A stretch of DNA of 64,000 bases from contig CM028920.1 in the NCBI GenBank assembly GCA_016801845.1, positions 5,907,001 through 5,971,000 on the forward strand, read 5' to 3'. Both the position numbers and the translations under genes were made by a program. Source of the DNA: Polydactylus sextarius. Taxonomy: Eukaryota > Chordata > Actinopteri > Polynemidae. Every line of letters starts with the position of its first letter. The stretch's first letter is position 1. The notes beneath the pieces were generated by a model. It saw nothing but the letters and a program-made list of their open reading frames with translations. It was not told where the DNA came from and searched no databases. This document shows positions 39,201-48,300 of this stretch, in pieces.

Positions 39201-40712
39201 TGGCTCCACAACCCCTGTCTGCTCAAAACCTTCTCCCCCCAGTCCCCTCAGCCAAACCCACACAGTGGTTTGCCTAAATAAAAACAGAAATCACATTTGA
39301 TCTGCTCTGAAAAGATGGAAAACAGGACAGAATAAAACATTATGTTCTGGGGACTTACATGGGGAAGGAATAGTGGATGAAATTTTGCAGCTCCAAACTA
39401 TCAACAGATGCAAGAGCTCCTCCTGGAGTCTCTCTGCATGAATCCTGTGCCTCAGACCATGAGGATATCATCTCAGAGATCCAGTAACATCGAATACTAG
39501 ATAAGTGGATCTGACCACCTTTAGGACAGGGACTGTCATCTGCGAGGGGATCAGACAATAATCATACTATTCAGCCACTTCTAAACAAAGAATAACAAAC
39601 AAATTTCTGAAAAGAAACTAAACTGATGTTTAATGAGGTGTGCATGTTGGCAGACACAACTCAGATGTTCCACCTGTTTTTTCAGTTATATTCACTGACA
39701 GTTTGTAATAATTGAGCAGGTGGAGCTCAGGAGAAATGTGAGTACAACTGACTCAGCTCAGTATCAGTCGATATGAACAGAACAAGCAGCAGCTGCTTTT
39801 TCAGACAGACTTTTTTTTTTATTTCTTATTATTGAATACACCCACATTTCACATGTGCTTTTAATTATTTAACTCCTGTGACTTGCAAACCTGTGCAAAT
39901 CTGGGCTGAACATATGGAGCCTGGTAAATGTTTAAAACACTGGGAATCATAACTACAAATTGCATTTTGATGAGGTAAATATTTGTTCTGCACATTATAG
40001 CTCAAATGTGATTAAAATTGTATTTCTGAGAATTTTTAGTTGAATAACACATTGGCATATTGAGTGAACAAAAATTCTATTTCTAAACCATTTACATTAA
40101 TATATTATTGAGACTATTATTTCAAATGAAATAAAAAAAAAAATCATATAGAAAATGAATGCCAAATTATGTTAATATAATTAAGTAACTGATTATTCAG
40201 TTATATTGACATAATTTACATTTACTTCCTATATGATTTATGATTGTTATTAGAATCAGAGTAGAATAAAATTTATATAAATGATAATACTTTTATATCA
40301 GTTAAAATACAATTGTGAATAATGCTGCCTGCTGCAAGCGTAAGTGTAACTCTGCTCCTGTTCTTTAACTAATCCTCTAATAACTTCTAATAATGTAAAA
40401 GTGCCAATTCTACCTCAAATAAAAAGTATAAGAAGAACATGTAAAAATTAAATTCAGAAAAAAAAAAAAAAAACAGTGAGTAAAAAATAAAGCACAGGAT
40501 AATAAAAATGAAATCTCTATTGCTCCATTGCCTGGTATGATTATTGTATAGAACAGCTAAAATGTCTTGAAACTCAATATATCACCTTTTTATTTTTAGC
40601 CTTAATTCAATATCAAATGAATCTTCTCACCTCCGACTGCAGCTGCTGTGATCAAAACCACACAGAAAATCCAGATCAGTGCCTGCTCTTGTGACCAATG
40701 CATCTCTGTCAT
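15283..40712 (-). CDS. pkd1: Polycystin-1, LRR-less form (42 exons)
   Basis: Coding exons include 40631-40712, 39359-39539, 39080-39273, 38838-38956, 37472-37619, 37104-37369, 36253-37017, 30812-34476, 26243-26947, 25066-25321, 21620-22058, 16276-16387 and 15283-16194. All 42 sum to 12516 nt, about 4171 residues. Domain order: signal peptide (IWIFCVVLITAAA); C-type lectin domain; Cys-rich LDL-A-like segment; about 14 PKD domains with WDFGDGS cores, most in the 3665-bp exon; REJ/GAIN region; GPS with intact cleavage site (CLTQHLTIFGAS); first membrane helix; PLAT; further helices; then AELYRPTIEPQDYEMVEFF, RLKLWMGLTKAKE and a coiled coil (VNQVTEDVHNLEMKLEEA) known in polycystin-1 to bind polycystin-2. 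It acts as a large receptor/channel subunit at cilia and cell contacts. The N-terminal leucine-rich repeats, WSC and first PKD domain of mammalian PKD1 are absent. It may be the teleost pkd1b-type paralogue; PKD1L1/2/3 are excluded by the number of PKD domains and the C-terminal motifs. Confidence 0.95.
15399..15773 (-). other. Open overlapping frame inside the last pkd1 exon
   Basis: Shifted by one base from the pkd1 frame, 124 codons are open between TAA and TGA. The second half (15399-15596) reads as a Leu/Glu-rich helical protein: LVTTILVKQPSLHLESVV, then LQVLLDLDKYPEEELGILG and ALIQLMQ. The pkd1 frame over the same bases is Gly/Ser/Arg/His-rich, as out-of-frame reading often is. No ATG starts the frame. 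A good acceptor (GTCTTTCCTCAG) occurs just upstream, so part of it could be a separate exon. Product unknown. Confidence 0.3.
16780..16915 (+). repeat. Repeat fragment with a perfect 13-bp hairpin
   Basis: The segment CTTCCTCCCACAGTGCATGTC resembles the common teleost 'CCCACAGTCCAAAGACATGCAGG' repeat, with the ACATGC part duplicated. Within it 16870-16882 and 16888-16900 are exact inverted copies around a 5-base loop. It lies in the intron before pkd1's penultimate exon. Confidence 0.5.
19310..19425 (+). repeat. Interspersed repeat family A copy
   Basis: TGACAATGACCATGACCTTT, then TCAGTTCATTACATCTTAAG and GTGCCAGATTTGAAATGTTG follow the order of a well-known teleost repeat. Other copies in the window are near 23810-24170 (reverse), 55730-55930 and 61760-61900. 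Confidence 0.55.
20450..20830. repeat. Degenerate TTAGCTAAA-rich tandem tract
   Basis: Short units of the type AAATAGTTAGCTAAA recur with many changes through this pkd1 intron. A related tract occurs at 22610-22810 in a nearby intron. It looks like an old minisatellite. Confidence 0.5.
22500..22608 (+). repeat. Retroelement tail grading into a (TTCTA)n microsatellite
   Basis: TTGTACCTAATATCATGACA ATAAAGG runs directly into about twelve CTATT units. The first part resembles the 3' end of a non-LTR retroelement; such tails commonly seed this pentanucleotide repeat in fish. Confidence 0.6.
22610..22810. repeat. Second degenerate GCTAA/AGTAAT tract
   Basis: Units such as GCTAGTTACGTAAAAGTAAT, GGTAGCTAATAGCATTTG and GGCTAAAAGTAATTAATAAA resemble the tract at 20450-20830, including the shared GCTAATAGCATTT. 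Confidence 0.5.
23810..24170 (-). repeat. Interspersed repeat family A copy, reverse, internally duplicated
   Basis: Read on the plus strand: TTATGCCTCTAAGCCAACGG, a GTTGTCCACCCATCTGTC block, CCTCAAGGGATCC, CAACGATGAACTGATTATT, GGTCAAAAGTCAAGGTCATT, then a second, weaker round (GACTCAAAGATAAACTGG). The order is that of the family A repeat in reverse with its typical internal duplication. It lies in a pkd1 intron. Confidence 0.6.
25792..25864 (-). tRNA. tRNA-Arg (anticodon TCG)
   Basis: A 73-nt tRNA on the minus strand with a 7-bp acceptor stem GGCCACG/CGTGGTC (one G-U pair). The A box is TGGCCTAATGG, the anticodon arm CTGACTTCGGATCAG gives anticodon TCG, and the B box is GGTTCAAGTCC. No intron and no encoded CCA, as expected in eukaryotes. 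It lies within the pkd1 intron between 25557 and 26242, on the same strand as pkd1. A run of four or more T is not seen just after the 3' end, so pol III termination may use a weaker or more distant site. Confidence 0.93.
27288..27669. mobile_element. TTAA-flanked MITE (piggyBac-like)
   Basis: A 382-bp element with TTAA on both sides (27284-27287 and 27670-27673). Its ends are inverted repeats: AGGTGCTAGATGTAAAGTTTTGCT-like on the left, and AGCAAAACATACATACAGCACCT-like on the right. No coding capacity. TTAA duplication and short size suggest a piggyBac-derived miniature element in the pkd1 intron 27182-28329. Confidence 0.75.
34841..34860 (+). repeat. (GT)10 microsatellite beside a splice donor
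   Basis: Ten GT units sit immediately after the donor of the pkd1 exon 34866-35002 as read on the minus strand, where they are (AC)n. Confidence 0.9.
35640..36175. repeat. Interspersed repeat family B copy in pkd1 intron
   Basis: ATAATGCTAACATTTTATAC, TTTAGCATGCTAGCACGAAG and, further on, CATTCGCTGAGGACCATGAT and TTGTTGCTAGCATGACTAC match parts of the family B repeat. The copy is diverged. Confidence 0.5.
37696..38578. mobile_element. Tc1/mariner-like fold-back element with long inverted repeats
   Basis: An 883-bp element flanked by TA on both sides (37694-37695, 38579-38580). The ends are inverted: CAGCACTGTGTAAAAGTTAT on the left and, in complement, CAGTACTGTGTAAAAGTTAT on the right, followed by GGCACC. 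Similarity between the arms continues inward for about 350 bp each, including ATGCAGATATAAT, AGAAAATACAGGAAATTTGT, GATCACTGATAGACATG and ATCAGCTGCTGAT. Only about 170 bp in the middle are unpaired. No transposase frame. The arms differ by scattered changes and small indels, so the copy is not young. Confidence 0.8.
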
Positions 40713-42148
40713 CTTGCAGAGAAAATCACATTCTCCTGAAGATAAAATACTTTGCTCTGCATGAGAGTTGCAGAAATCAATACTCTCTCATCTTTGTATT
40801 AAATTGGTTAGACTCTCTTCATCTTTTTTTCTGTTATTGCCACAAGGTTTTTCCTCATCCTGAATGTTCTTGCACAAGATAAACATTCAGTCCTTCCTTT
40901 CAATCCCTCTTCTCTCACCTTAAACACAACACTGTGTCTTTTACACACACTCGCATTTCCCTCCACTAACACACCCACCTCCCCTCCCCCTCTGTTCATC
41001 CTGAAAATACACTATGACTTATGGCGGTGTCGTTGTTGTAAAGGCCTCTTCTTCACTTTCTCCAAGCGCCTTGGTGACTTCTACTTTGTCTCTCAGCAAC
41101 AGCCATAGAGGACAGAGTGGACAGAAGAGGCCAGGCTTGCTCATTACCATGTTGTAAAACCCCCAGGCCCTCAATAGAAACAGTCAGAGTTAGTTAGACA
41201 TGAGCAGAGAAGCTTCCTGACAGAGACAAGTGTCATAAACCAGTCATTGCTGTGTCAATGTTGCTTTGGTGTAAATGGTAACTTTCTATAAGTTTTAGCT
41301 AAAGAATCTAGAGTGATCTGATCTGTATCTTGGTACTTGTCTGGATTGTGCCCACGGCCTGTTGTCTGAGCACCAACACCAAGACCTCATCACTAACTAA
41401 ACAAAGGCTCTGTGACGCACATGCAAAAGACATAGGGCTAGCTTTAAAAGAGAGGATGCCATCTGTGTTGCCTGGAGAAGGAACAGATAAAGTTGAAGGC
41501 AGTGATAAGGCGAAACATAGCTGACGATTGTCAGTCTGTTGCTATGGATACACAGTATTTTTCTTCATGAGATAGACAAAAGCACAAGTCTGGTTGTATA
41601 GTCACAGATTTAGCTTCTACACTTCTACGCGTTTAAGTGATAAATTCACTAATTTGTCTAAACAATTATTCAACTGATTGTGATAATTTAACGATAATTT
41701 TTATTATTAATAAAAAAAAAATATTTTATTAGTTTATTCTCCCCCAGAAGTGCATTTCAACAGTCAGTTTAAGTTTATATAGCATTTTAACAATGGTCTT
41801 TCATTTAAAAGTCACAAAATTAAGTTTTAAAATGACATTTTATTTGTTTTGTTTTGTTTTTTAGGCATTAGAGTGAATTAAATAGAAAATTTAAAGTGTC
41901 TTTGGGAAATATACCATTGTAAAATATACAGTTTAAAAAAAAAAAAATTTGTATAATAAAAATAACTCAATCAAAATAGAATAAAATAAATATATGATAA
42001 AATATTTGAAATAAAAATATTTAATTCCCTATTTACAATGGTTTATTATTTATTTGTGAAATTTACTAATTTAACCTTTTTTTTTTTTTTTGCAAATAAG
42101 GGACAGTACACACTTCTTCCTGTAGTGGTGTGTTGTTGTAGCAGCCAC
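40713..42148. other. Divergent intergenic region between pkd1 and asb12
   Basis: No coding exon seen on either strand. In particular there are no exons resembling leucine-rich repeats or a WSC domain upstream of pkd1. Low-complexity A/T tracts occur at 41708-41720, 41935-41950 and 42080-42094. It must hold both promoters, but no TATA box stands out. Confidence 0.6.
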
Positions 42149-42166
42149 GGCCACCAGGGGGCAGCG
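42149..42166 (+). promoter_or_regulatory. CTCF-like binding motif
   Basis: GGCCACCAGGGGGCAGCG matches the vertebrate CTCF core closely (CCASYAGRKGGCAG pattern). It lies just upstream of the asb12 first exon and between two divergent genes. Confidence 0.65.
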
Positions 42167-42192
42167 TCACAACATCAAACTGAACGGGACGG

Positions 42193-42263
42193 ATGAGAAC
42201 GAGCGAAGGAGAAGAAGAAGAAACAGGAAGATGACGGCAGCAGCTGGTGTTGACACAGCATAG
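42193..42263 (+). other. asb12 5' UTR exon end with two short upstream frames
   Basis: Inferred leader exon ending at a good donor (CATAG/GTAAGAT, exon end 42263), spliced to an acceptor TTTTGCAG with exon resuming at 42917. It holds a 13-codon frame (42193-42234) overlapping a 10-codon frame MTAAAGVDTA (42231-42263). The stop codon TAG of the second is the last triplet of the exon. Transcription start not visible. Confidence 0.5.
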
Positions 42264-42924
42264 GTAAGATACCAGAAAACGAAGAAAACACCGTAAAATA
42301 GCTTCTTTAATATGCTATAATTCCTTATTAACCAACGACACGCTAGTTTTACAACGTGAAGTTTTCATTTTAGTGTTGAAGTTGATGTAACGGGGTTTGT
42401 TTTGGCTGAATATCCGCTATAATCCTTCCGGTTGTGGGGGGCGTATAAGCCCCCTTTACGTTATGTTGCTATACTGTTCGTTGAACGGAGATGGGACATG
42501 CAGTCACTGAACTGTGACGAACACTGCAGATCATTATAAACCTTTAATATGACTTTATTTCGGCAGATATTCAGTGCACCTAGATAGAGTTGGATTTGTC
42601 TGCTTCTTCCATACTTCCTGTCAAAAAAACACCGTGAACGAAAACAACGATTCTAGAAATTAATTTCCCTCAATAATATATTATTCATATATCATATATT
42701 ATTGATTATCTCATGCCGAATTTTCCAGAACACCTTGATTATTCACAGTAAACTACTGATTGTGGTTATTAAGCTGCATGTTGTAGCATAGATATCGTTA
42801 AACCTTAAAACATTTAATATTTTCATAGAGATTTGGTGTAAAGGCCTGGAAAGCCTGTGGGACCCAATTATGCCTTTAAATAAAGTTCATTTTCTGTCTT
42901 TGTTTACATTTTGCAGCGGGTTCT

Positions 42925-44059
42925 ATGCTGCGATTAAGGACTCCTGAAGAAGAAGAAAGCAGTTGTGAGATTTCCCAGCTGAGACAAGCAGTGTTACAAA
43001 ACAATGACAAACTCCTCGATGAGATGCTCTGCCAAGAAATCTATAAGAAAGTCATCAACTGCAGAGGAGGCTGGGGCATCGCCGGCACTCCTCTGCATGC
43101 TGCAGTGTCTAAAGGTCACCTCAGCTGTCTGCAGGTCCTGCTAGCCCACGGTGCTCTGGTAGACTGTGCGGATGTCAAGGCCCAGACGCCACTGTTTGCA
43201 GCCGTTCGAGGAAAATACCTGGACTGTGTCTTAGCGCTCCTCGGAGCAGGCGCTAACCCCAATGGAAATTCGTCCAACAACTGCTCCCCTGTCCTCACCG
43301 CAGCACGGGAAGGCGACGCCGAAATATTAAAGGAACTGCTCAAACATGGAGCGGAGGTGAACTCCCGCTCCAAAGTGTTGCTCTGGACATCCAGCGCCAG
43401 GGTGTCGAGCGGGCCGCTCTACCTGGCCGCCGTTTATGGACACATGGAGTGTTTCAAACTGCTGCTCCTCTACGGAGCTGACCCGGATTACAACTGCACG
43501 GACGCGAAGCTGCTGAGTTCCATCAAGCAGCCAAAAACGGTGCTGGAGATGTGCCTGAGGCACGGCTGCGGCGTGGAGTACATCCAGCTTCTCATTGACT
43601 TCGGTGCAAACGTCTACCTCCCTACACTGATCATTGAGAAGTCCACGAAGCAGAACGAGGCTGTGGAGCTGCTTCTGCAGGAAAGAGGTGGAAATATGAA
43701 ACCATCATGTTTGCAATTTGACTTCTGGCAGGTTGAATGACGGTTGAGAAAGAAACTTAAGGCCGTGCATTATGTACACCAACTGAAGTTGAGAAATTGT
43801 CCGTAGTTCTTGACACCTCAGACAGACGTCATTAGATAAAGTCTGCACAAAATCACAAAAATTAGAGCCAGTTTTTAACAATGTTTTTCTCTCTTTTCTG
43901 TCTCCAGGAAATCCAAAAGCCTTGACTTCACAGTGCCGACTCGCTGTCCGAAGATACCTCAAAAAGATCAACAAGATTCACTGCATCGAGCAGCTGGAAA
44001 TGCCAACTAGTATCATTAACTTCTTGCAGCACAAACATCCTCCGACCGTTGTGCTGTAG
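42925..44059 (+). CDS. asb12: Ankyrin repeat and SOCS box protein 12
   Basis: Two coding exons, 42925-43687 and 43908-44059, total 915 nt and 304 residues, the normal ASB12 length. Ankyrin repeats start at GTPLHAAVSKGHLSCLQVLL and continue through DVKAQTPLFAAVRGKYLDCV, CSPVLTAAREGDAEILKELL and GPLYLAAVYGHMECFKLLLL. Then come VEYIQLLIDFGANVYLP and a C-terminal SOCS box (LAVRRYLKKIN, IEQLEMPTSIINFL). The conserved INCRGGWGIAGTPL and YGADPDYNCTD segments single out ASB12 among ASB proteins. ASB proteins join Elongin B/C and Cullin-5 through the SOCS box and present substrates, bound by the ankyrin repeats, for ubiquitination. Reading on past the donor gives an early stop, so the intron is needed. 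The start has only a moderate context but follows the acceptor by 8 nt and matches the family start. Confidence 0.95.
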
Positions 44060-45323
44060 AGGCTCGTTGAGCAAGTTCCCTTTTATTTTCAGCTGAAGCT
44101 TTTGTTTTTTTTGCTGATAACGAACCAACTTTGTCATTTTGTTTTTCAATCACTCCTGTGTGTTCATGTGCTGTTGTGTGACGACTGATTAATCAGAACA
44201 TTAAATGTGAGGATAAACAGTGAACAGTGTCGGTTTTATCATTATTACTCAGCCTGTGGCTGTTGGACGACCTCAGACTTAAGTCACATGTTCATCACAA
44301 GTTAGTTTATTATTTTAGATCAACTGCTTCCTCTAAACTGAAAACTTATAAGATAAAAGCTTCCCTTGTACTTGCACTAAAACAGGATCAGTGTATAAAA
44401 AAAGTAAAATTAAATGAAAAAGTAAAACAATATCCATCAAAACTGTATTTAAATGTCCCATATTTATATTTGTTGGGTTTTGAAATTAAATATTTCAGGT
44501 TAGTTTTTGGAGAACAAGAAAACCCATCAAACTGATCTAAATCTATAAAATCACCATCAACTGTTTAAGCAAATGTTTCACTACATGGTTGATCTCAAGA
44601 CTTAAGAGTCTACAGAGCAAATTATTGAATGAAAACCACTTGGTTGTGTAATTATATAAATATTTACCATGTAATTCATCATGAACGCCAGCATTTAAAA
44701 TAATCAGACATAGAACCACAACATGTTAATTTTCTAACAGGTCTGTAGATGGCAGCAGACGTGTAGTCTCAATTTCTATAAATGAGCCTCAAAAATGTCA
44801 TAGTAAAGGGGGAAAAATGGTCGTGTAAAGAGCAGGTAGTTTGAAAAAAAGTCGTATTTGGAAATTTCAGGTTTCATGTTTTCAATACATCATCACACTG
44901 TGTCTCGCTGACAAAAGCAAAATCAAACTTTTCAAGTATCGGCGCCGTGAGCAAATCAATAACATTCACTTCATGTTCTTAACTGAAAGTGTTTTGCTGT
45001 TTCTGGAAAAAAAAAAAAAAAGCATCTCTCTTGAAAACCATTCACCGTCTCTACAATCAGGAAAATATTCATTAAATATTTTAAAGTTCACATCCTAATT
45101 AGATACCTGTCATTCATTAAAGATGATTGTTCAAGTGTTTTTACAGAGCAATTCCTCTGTCTCTAATACATTTCAAGCAGCGATAATCAAACTAAATATA
45201 TAAACAGTGTTTCCAGATAAAACACTTTCATTTGGTCCCTTTTTTAAAACAGGTCAGCGTCACTATCATGACATTATGGCCACCGATGGTTCTGTTGACA
45301 CAATGCTGGTCGTCATAGTGACA
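44060..45323. other. Convergent intergenic region between asb12 and slc39a11
   Basis: Holds the two 3' flanks facing each other. A plus-strand ATTAAA lies at 44200-44205. No gene or RNA recognised. An A-run occurs at about 45007-45021. Confidence 0.5.
44200..44205 (+). promoter_or_regulatory. Poly(A) signal of asb12
   Basis: ATTAAA, about 140 nt after the asb12 stop, followed by GT-rich sequence (GAACAGTGTCGGTTTTA). Confidence 0.55.
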
Positions 45324-48300
45324 TCAGCCAAGGCCGACGTCGAGTGACATCATCACTACGAAGCCCAAGATGGAGGTCCAGGATGCCAGCTTCCCGTTTC
45401 CACTGGTGGAAAAAGAAAAAAAGTGAGAGATGATGAAAATTAAGATGCATTTTGTTTTTCATTATCTCTTCCTTCTTACCTGAGTTGAGCCTCTGGAATG
45501 ATGTCATCAACCACCACGTAGACCATCGCCCCGGCAGCAAATGCCAACGCGTACGGCAACAGAGGTTCTGCCAAGACAACAGCGATGGCGCCAAGTAACC
45601 CAGCGAGAGGCTCCACCATGCCGCTCAACTGACCGTACCTGACAGGAAAACAGTTGTAGTGTTTGAATTCAAACCGAGAGCATCTGTAGAATATTTGTTA
45701 TTTGTTTTACTCTCCGATGTGTGTGTTTCCATTACCAGAAAGCTGTCCACGTTGAAACCCCTGAACCACGGAGCGGCAGACTCACTGCCAAGCCTTCTGG
45801 GAAATTCTGGATGCCGATACCAATGGCTAAATTTCTAAAGGAAGTCAGTAATAAAAAACAGTCAGGCCATTTCTTTTTACATTAATTATTGACAACAGAC
45901 CTCATCTTCACCAGTACAGAAGATAATAATTAACAGATTTTAGTCCAGTAACCAAAAAAGAATCTAAAGACATGTTTGTTAACTTGTAAGGATGCTAACA
46001 CCCTAATTAGCATTAAACACCACCTGATGATAGCACTTGAGAAAAAATTGTGAGGGAAATGTAAATATTATCAACACATTACATGATAATCCAATAATCC
46101 AATAATGGTTGAGGTCAAATTGATACACATCCATCAAGTAGATGTTCAGGAATTTTCTAAGACAAGTGAAATCTTGGGGCTAAACTTAAGTCTTGAGTTT
46201 TCAAGTCATAAGGATTCGTCTTCTAGGCACCATAAATGCCTGTTTTCCATGTTTTCACAAAAATAGTAGAGCAGCAGTGAGGGTCTGGAGACTGTCAGCT
46301 CATACTGAAGTTTTGATGTGTATAACTGACCATGTATAATGGTGTGTGCTACAGACGAATGGGTGTACTGGGGCCATTGCTAACAGTTATATAGAGGCCA
46401 TTTTCATCTTCACTGATAGGATTTAAAGATGCAGCTGGGGGAGGAAGTGTATAATTTGAGGACTTTAGAACTGCTTTTCTGCTCTTTGCAGTTAACCCCA
46501 TATCACTGATTTCATCAGACTGTGACCTTCAGTACACGCTTTGATGGTCTGCAGCCAATTGTGACATGGTCTGGATGGGAAAACACAGTGGGGATGCCGG
46601 TGTAGGGCAGACAGGGACTCCCTGCCAACTGCTGCCTCTCCTTGCAGTACCAAAATGTAAACACTAGATGTCAGCAATAAACCACACAGCAGCAGGTAGT
46701 AAATATATTCTCTCTTTAGCTGGAATTTGTAAGGGTACAAACACAATTACGTGCAAGGAAGAAAGTCCGGCCCATATCCTGACTCTAACTTTAAACATGC
46801 TAAATCTTAATCACAAGCTGCCTCTAATCTGGAACAAAACCCAACATTTCTGACTGCAGACAAAACCCAAACACTCAGAGTGAAATATCTAAACAACAGT
46901 TTGAGTTTGTACAAACTCTGAAGTTTCCCAGAAAATGAAGTCAACAAACTTTGTGAATCCTAAGACATTTCAGAGTCCTGGTGGGTTTACTACAGAAATC
47001 TGAGGTGTGCTAGAAAAATCCCAGTGACTGTGGTGACCTTTGATTTATCATCACACCAGGCCAAACTTTCCTGGCTGCATGGATTCTAGCAATTTGATGA
47101 ATCTGTGCCAAAGAGAATTCTGGCTGTGGATTGTGTCAAGCTTCTGTATAATAAGTGGTCACTATATTATACAGCATTAAACCAAATATATCTGTATATA
47201 TATACATATATATACAGACTGACCTGGAATAGGTTTTTTTGATGTTGAAGTCAATTATGTTGTCTTTAGTCATCTCACACACTGTCACTGTTCTCTGAAA
47301 TACCACCATGTAACCACTAGCTGTCAGCAGCACACAATAGCACAGTTTTAAAATCCCTTTACCATATTCTTACCATTAAGGTAAACATAACAACATTTTA
47401 CCTAATCCCAGACATTTAATCTTAATCCAGACTCAACCATTTCAATTTGACACTTAAATTTATCTTAACTATTTCAAATCTTTTTTTTCTTTTTCTGCTT
47501 CCAGGTTGCACCAGGTTTGGAGAACATGGTGCAAACCTGGAGCACAGTTACTTCTAAACACAAAATCTCAGGATCCAGTTTTGTGTCCACCAGTGATGTT
47601 GTACAGTTTACCCAGGGTCAAAAACACAACATGAATTAGTCATTTCATTGAAAATGTGACATTTATTTGAGTGACAATGAGAATTGTCAGTGTTTTTTTT
47701 TTTGCCTTCATACAAATCTTACCTGGCACTCTCAAAAGTAGCAGATGAAGTCTTTCCAATGGCTCCAAATCCAACTCCCACAGCCAAGCCCTCTGCAGAA
47801 AAAGACACAAACAACAGAGCCATGACTTCTTTTATAAAAGGCTCTGTAACGTTAGAAAAACAACATTCTTTGAGAAAGAGGAAGGAAATGAAAGATAAAA
47901 AAAAATCAATCAAACAAACATATATACTGTACTTGAATGAACAATGGTGTACTTCATATATGAAGGCTTTAGTCTGTTCTTCTGGAAGAAACACTGTGAT
48001 CTACTCACAGTAACAGCCTGTGTCAGTGAGAATATATATGTTATATTCTTTTATTTAGTCGTACCTTGTATAGTTGGGTTTTGCAGAGGCAGCTCTTGTC
48101 GGGAGACAAGAGTTGTAGACATATTTGCTGAACTATTGATCTGTCACTCAGAACGAACATGATGAATTTTACCATACTTTGTTCTGTAAGTTGAGAAGTT
48201 TTGCATGCTGTAGTTATTGGTTACCTTAGATGGCGGGTTATTCTACAACTGTATCACTCTGCATTAAGAGAGATTTCTAGTGTTGTGACCTCTGTAAAGA

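Noticed and set aside
42430..42450. GGGGCGTATAAGCCCC as a TATA promoter
   Set aside because: It lies inside the asb12 first intron, after a good leader-exon donor; position does not fit unless there is an alternative promoter.
44227..44535. 102-codon plus-strand frame after asb12
   Set aside because: Lies after the asb12 poly(A) signal in AT-rich DNA; Lys/Leu-rich by composition only.
47684..48013. 109-codon plus-strand frame
   Set aside because: Antisense to the ZIP11 exon at 47723-47792, which is certain.
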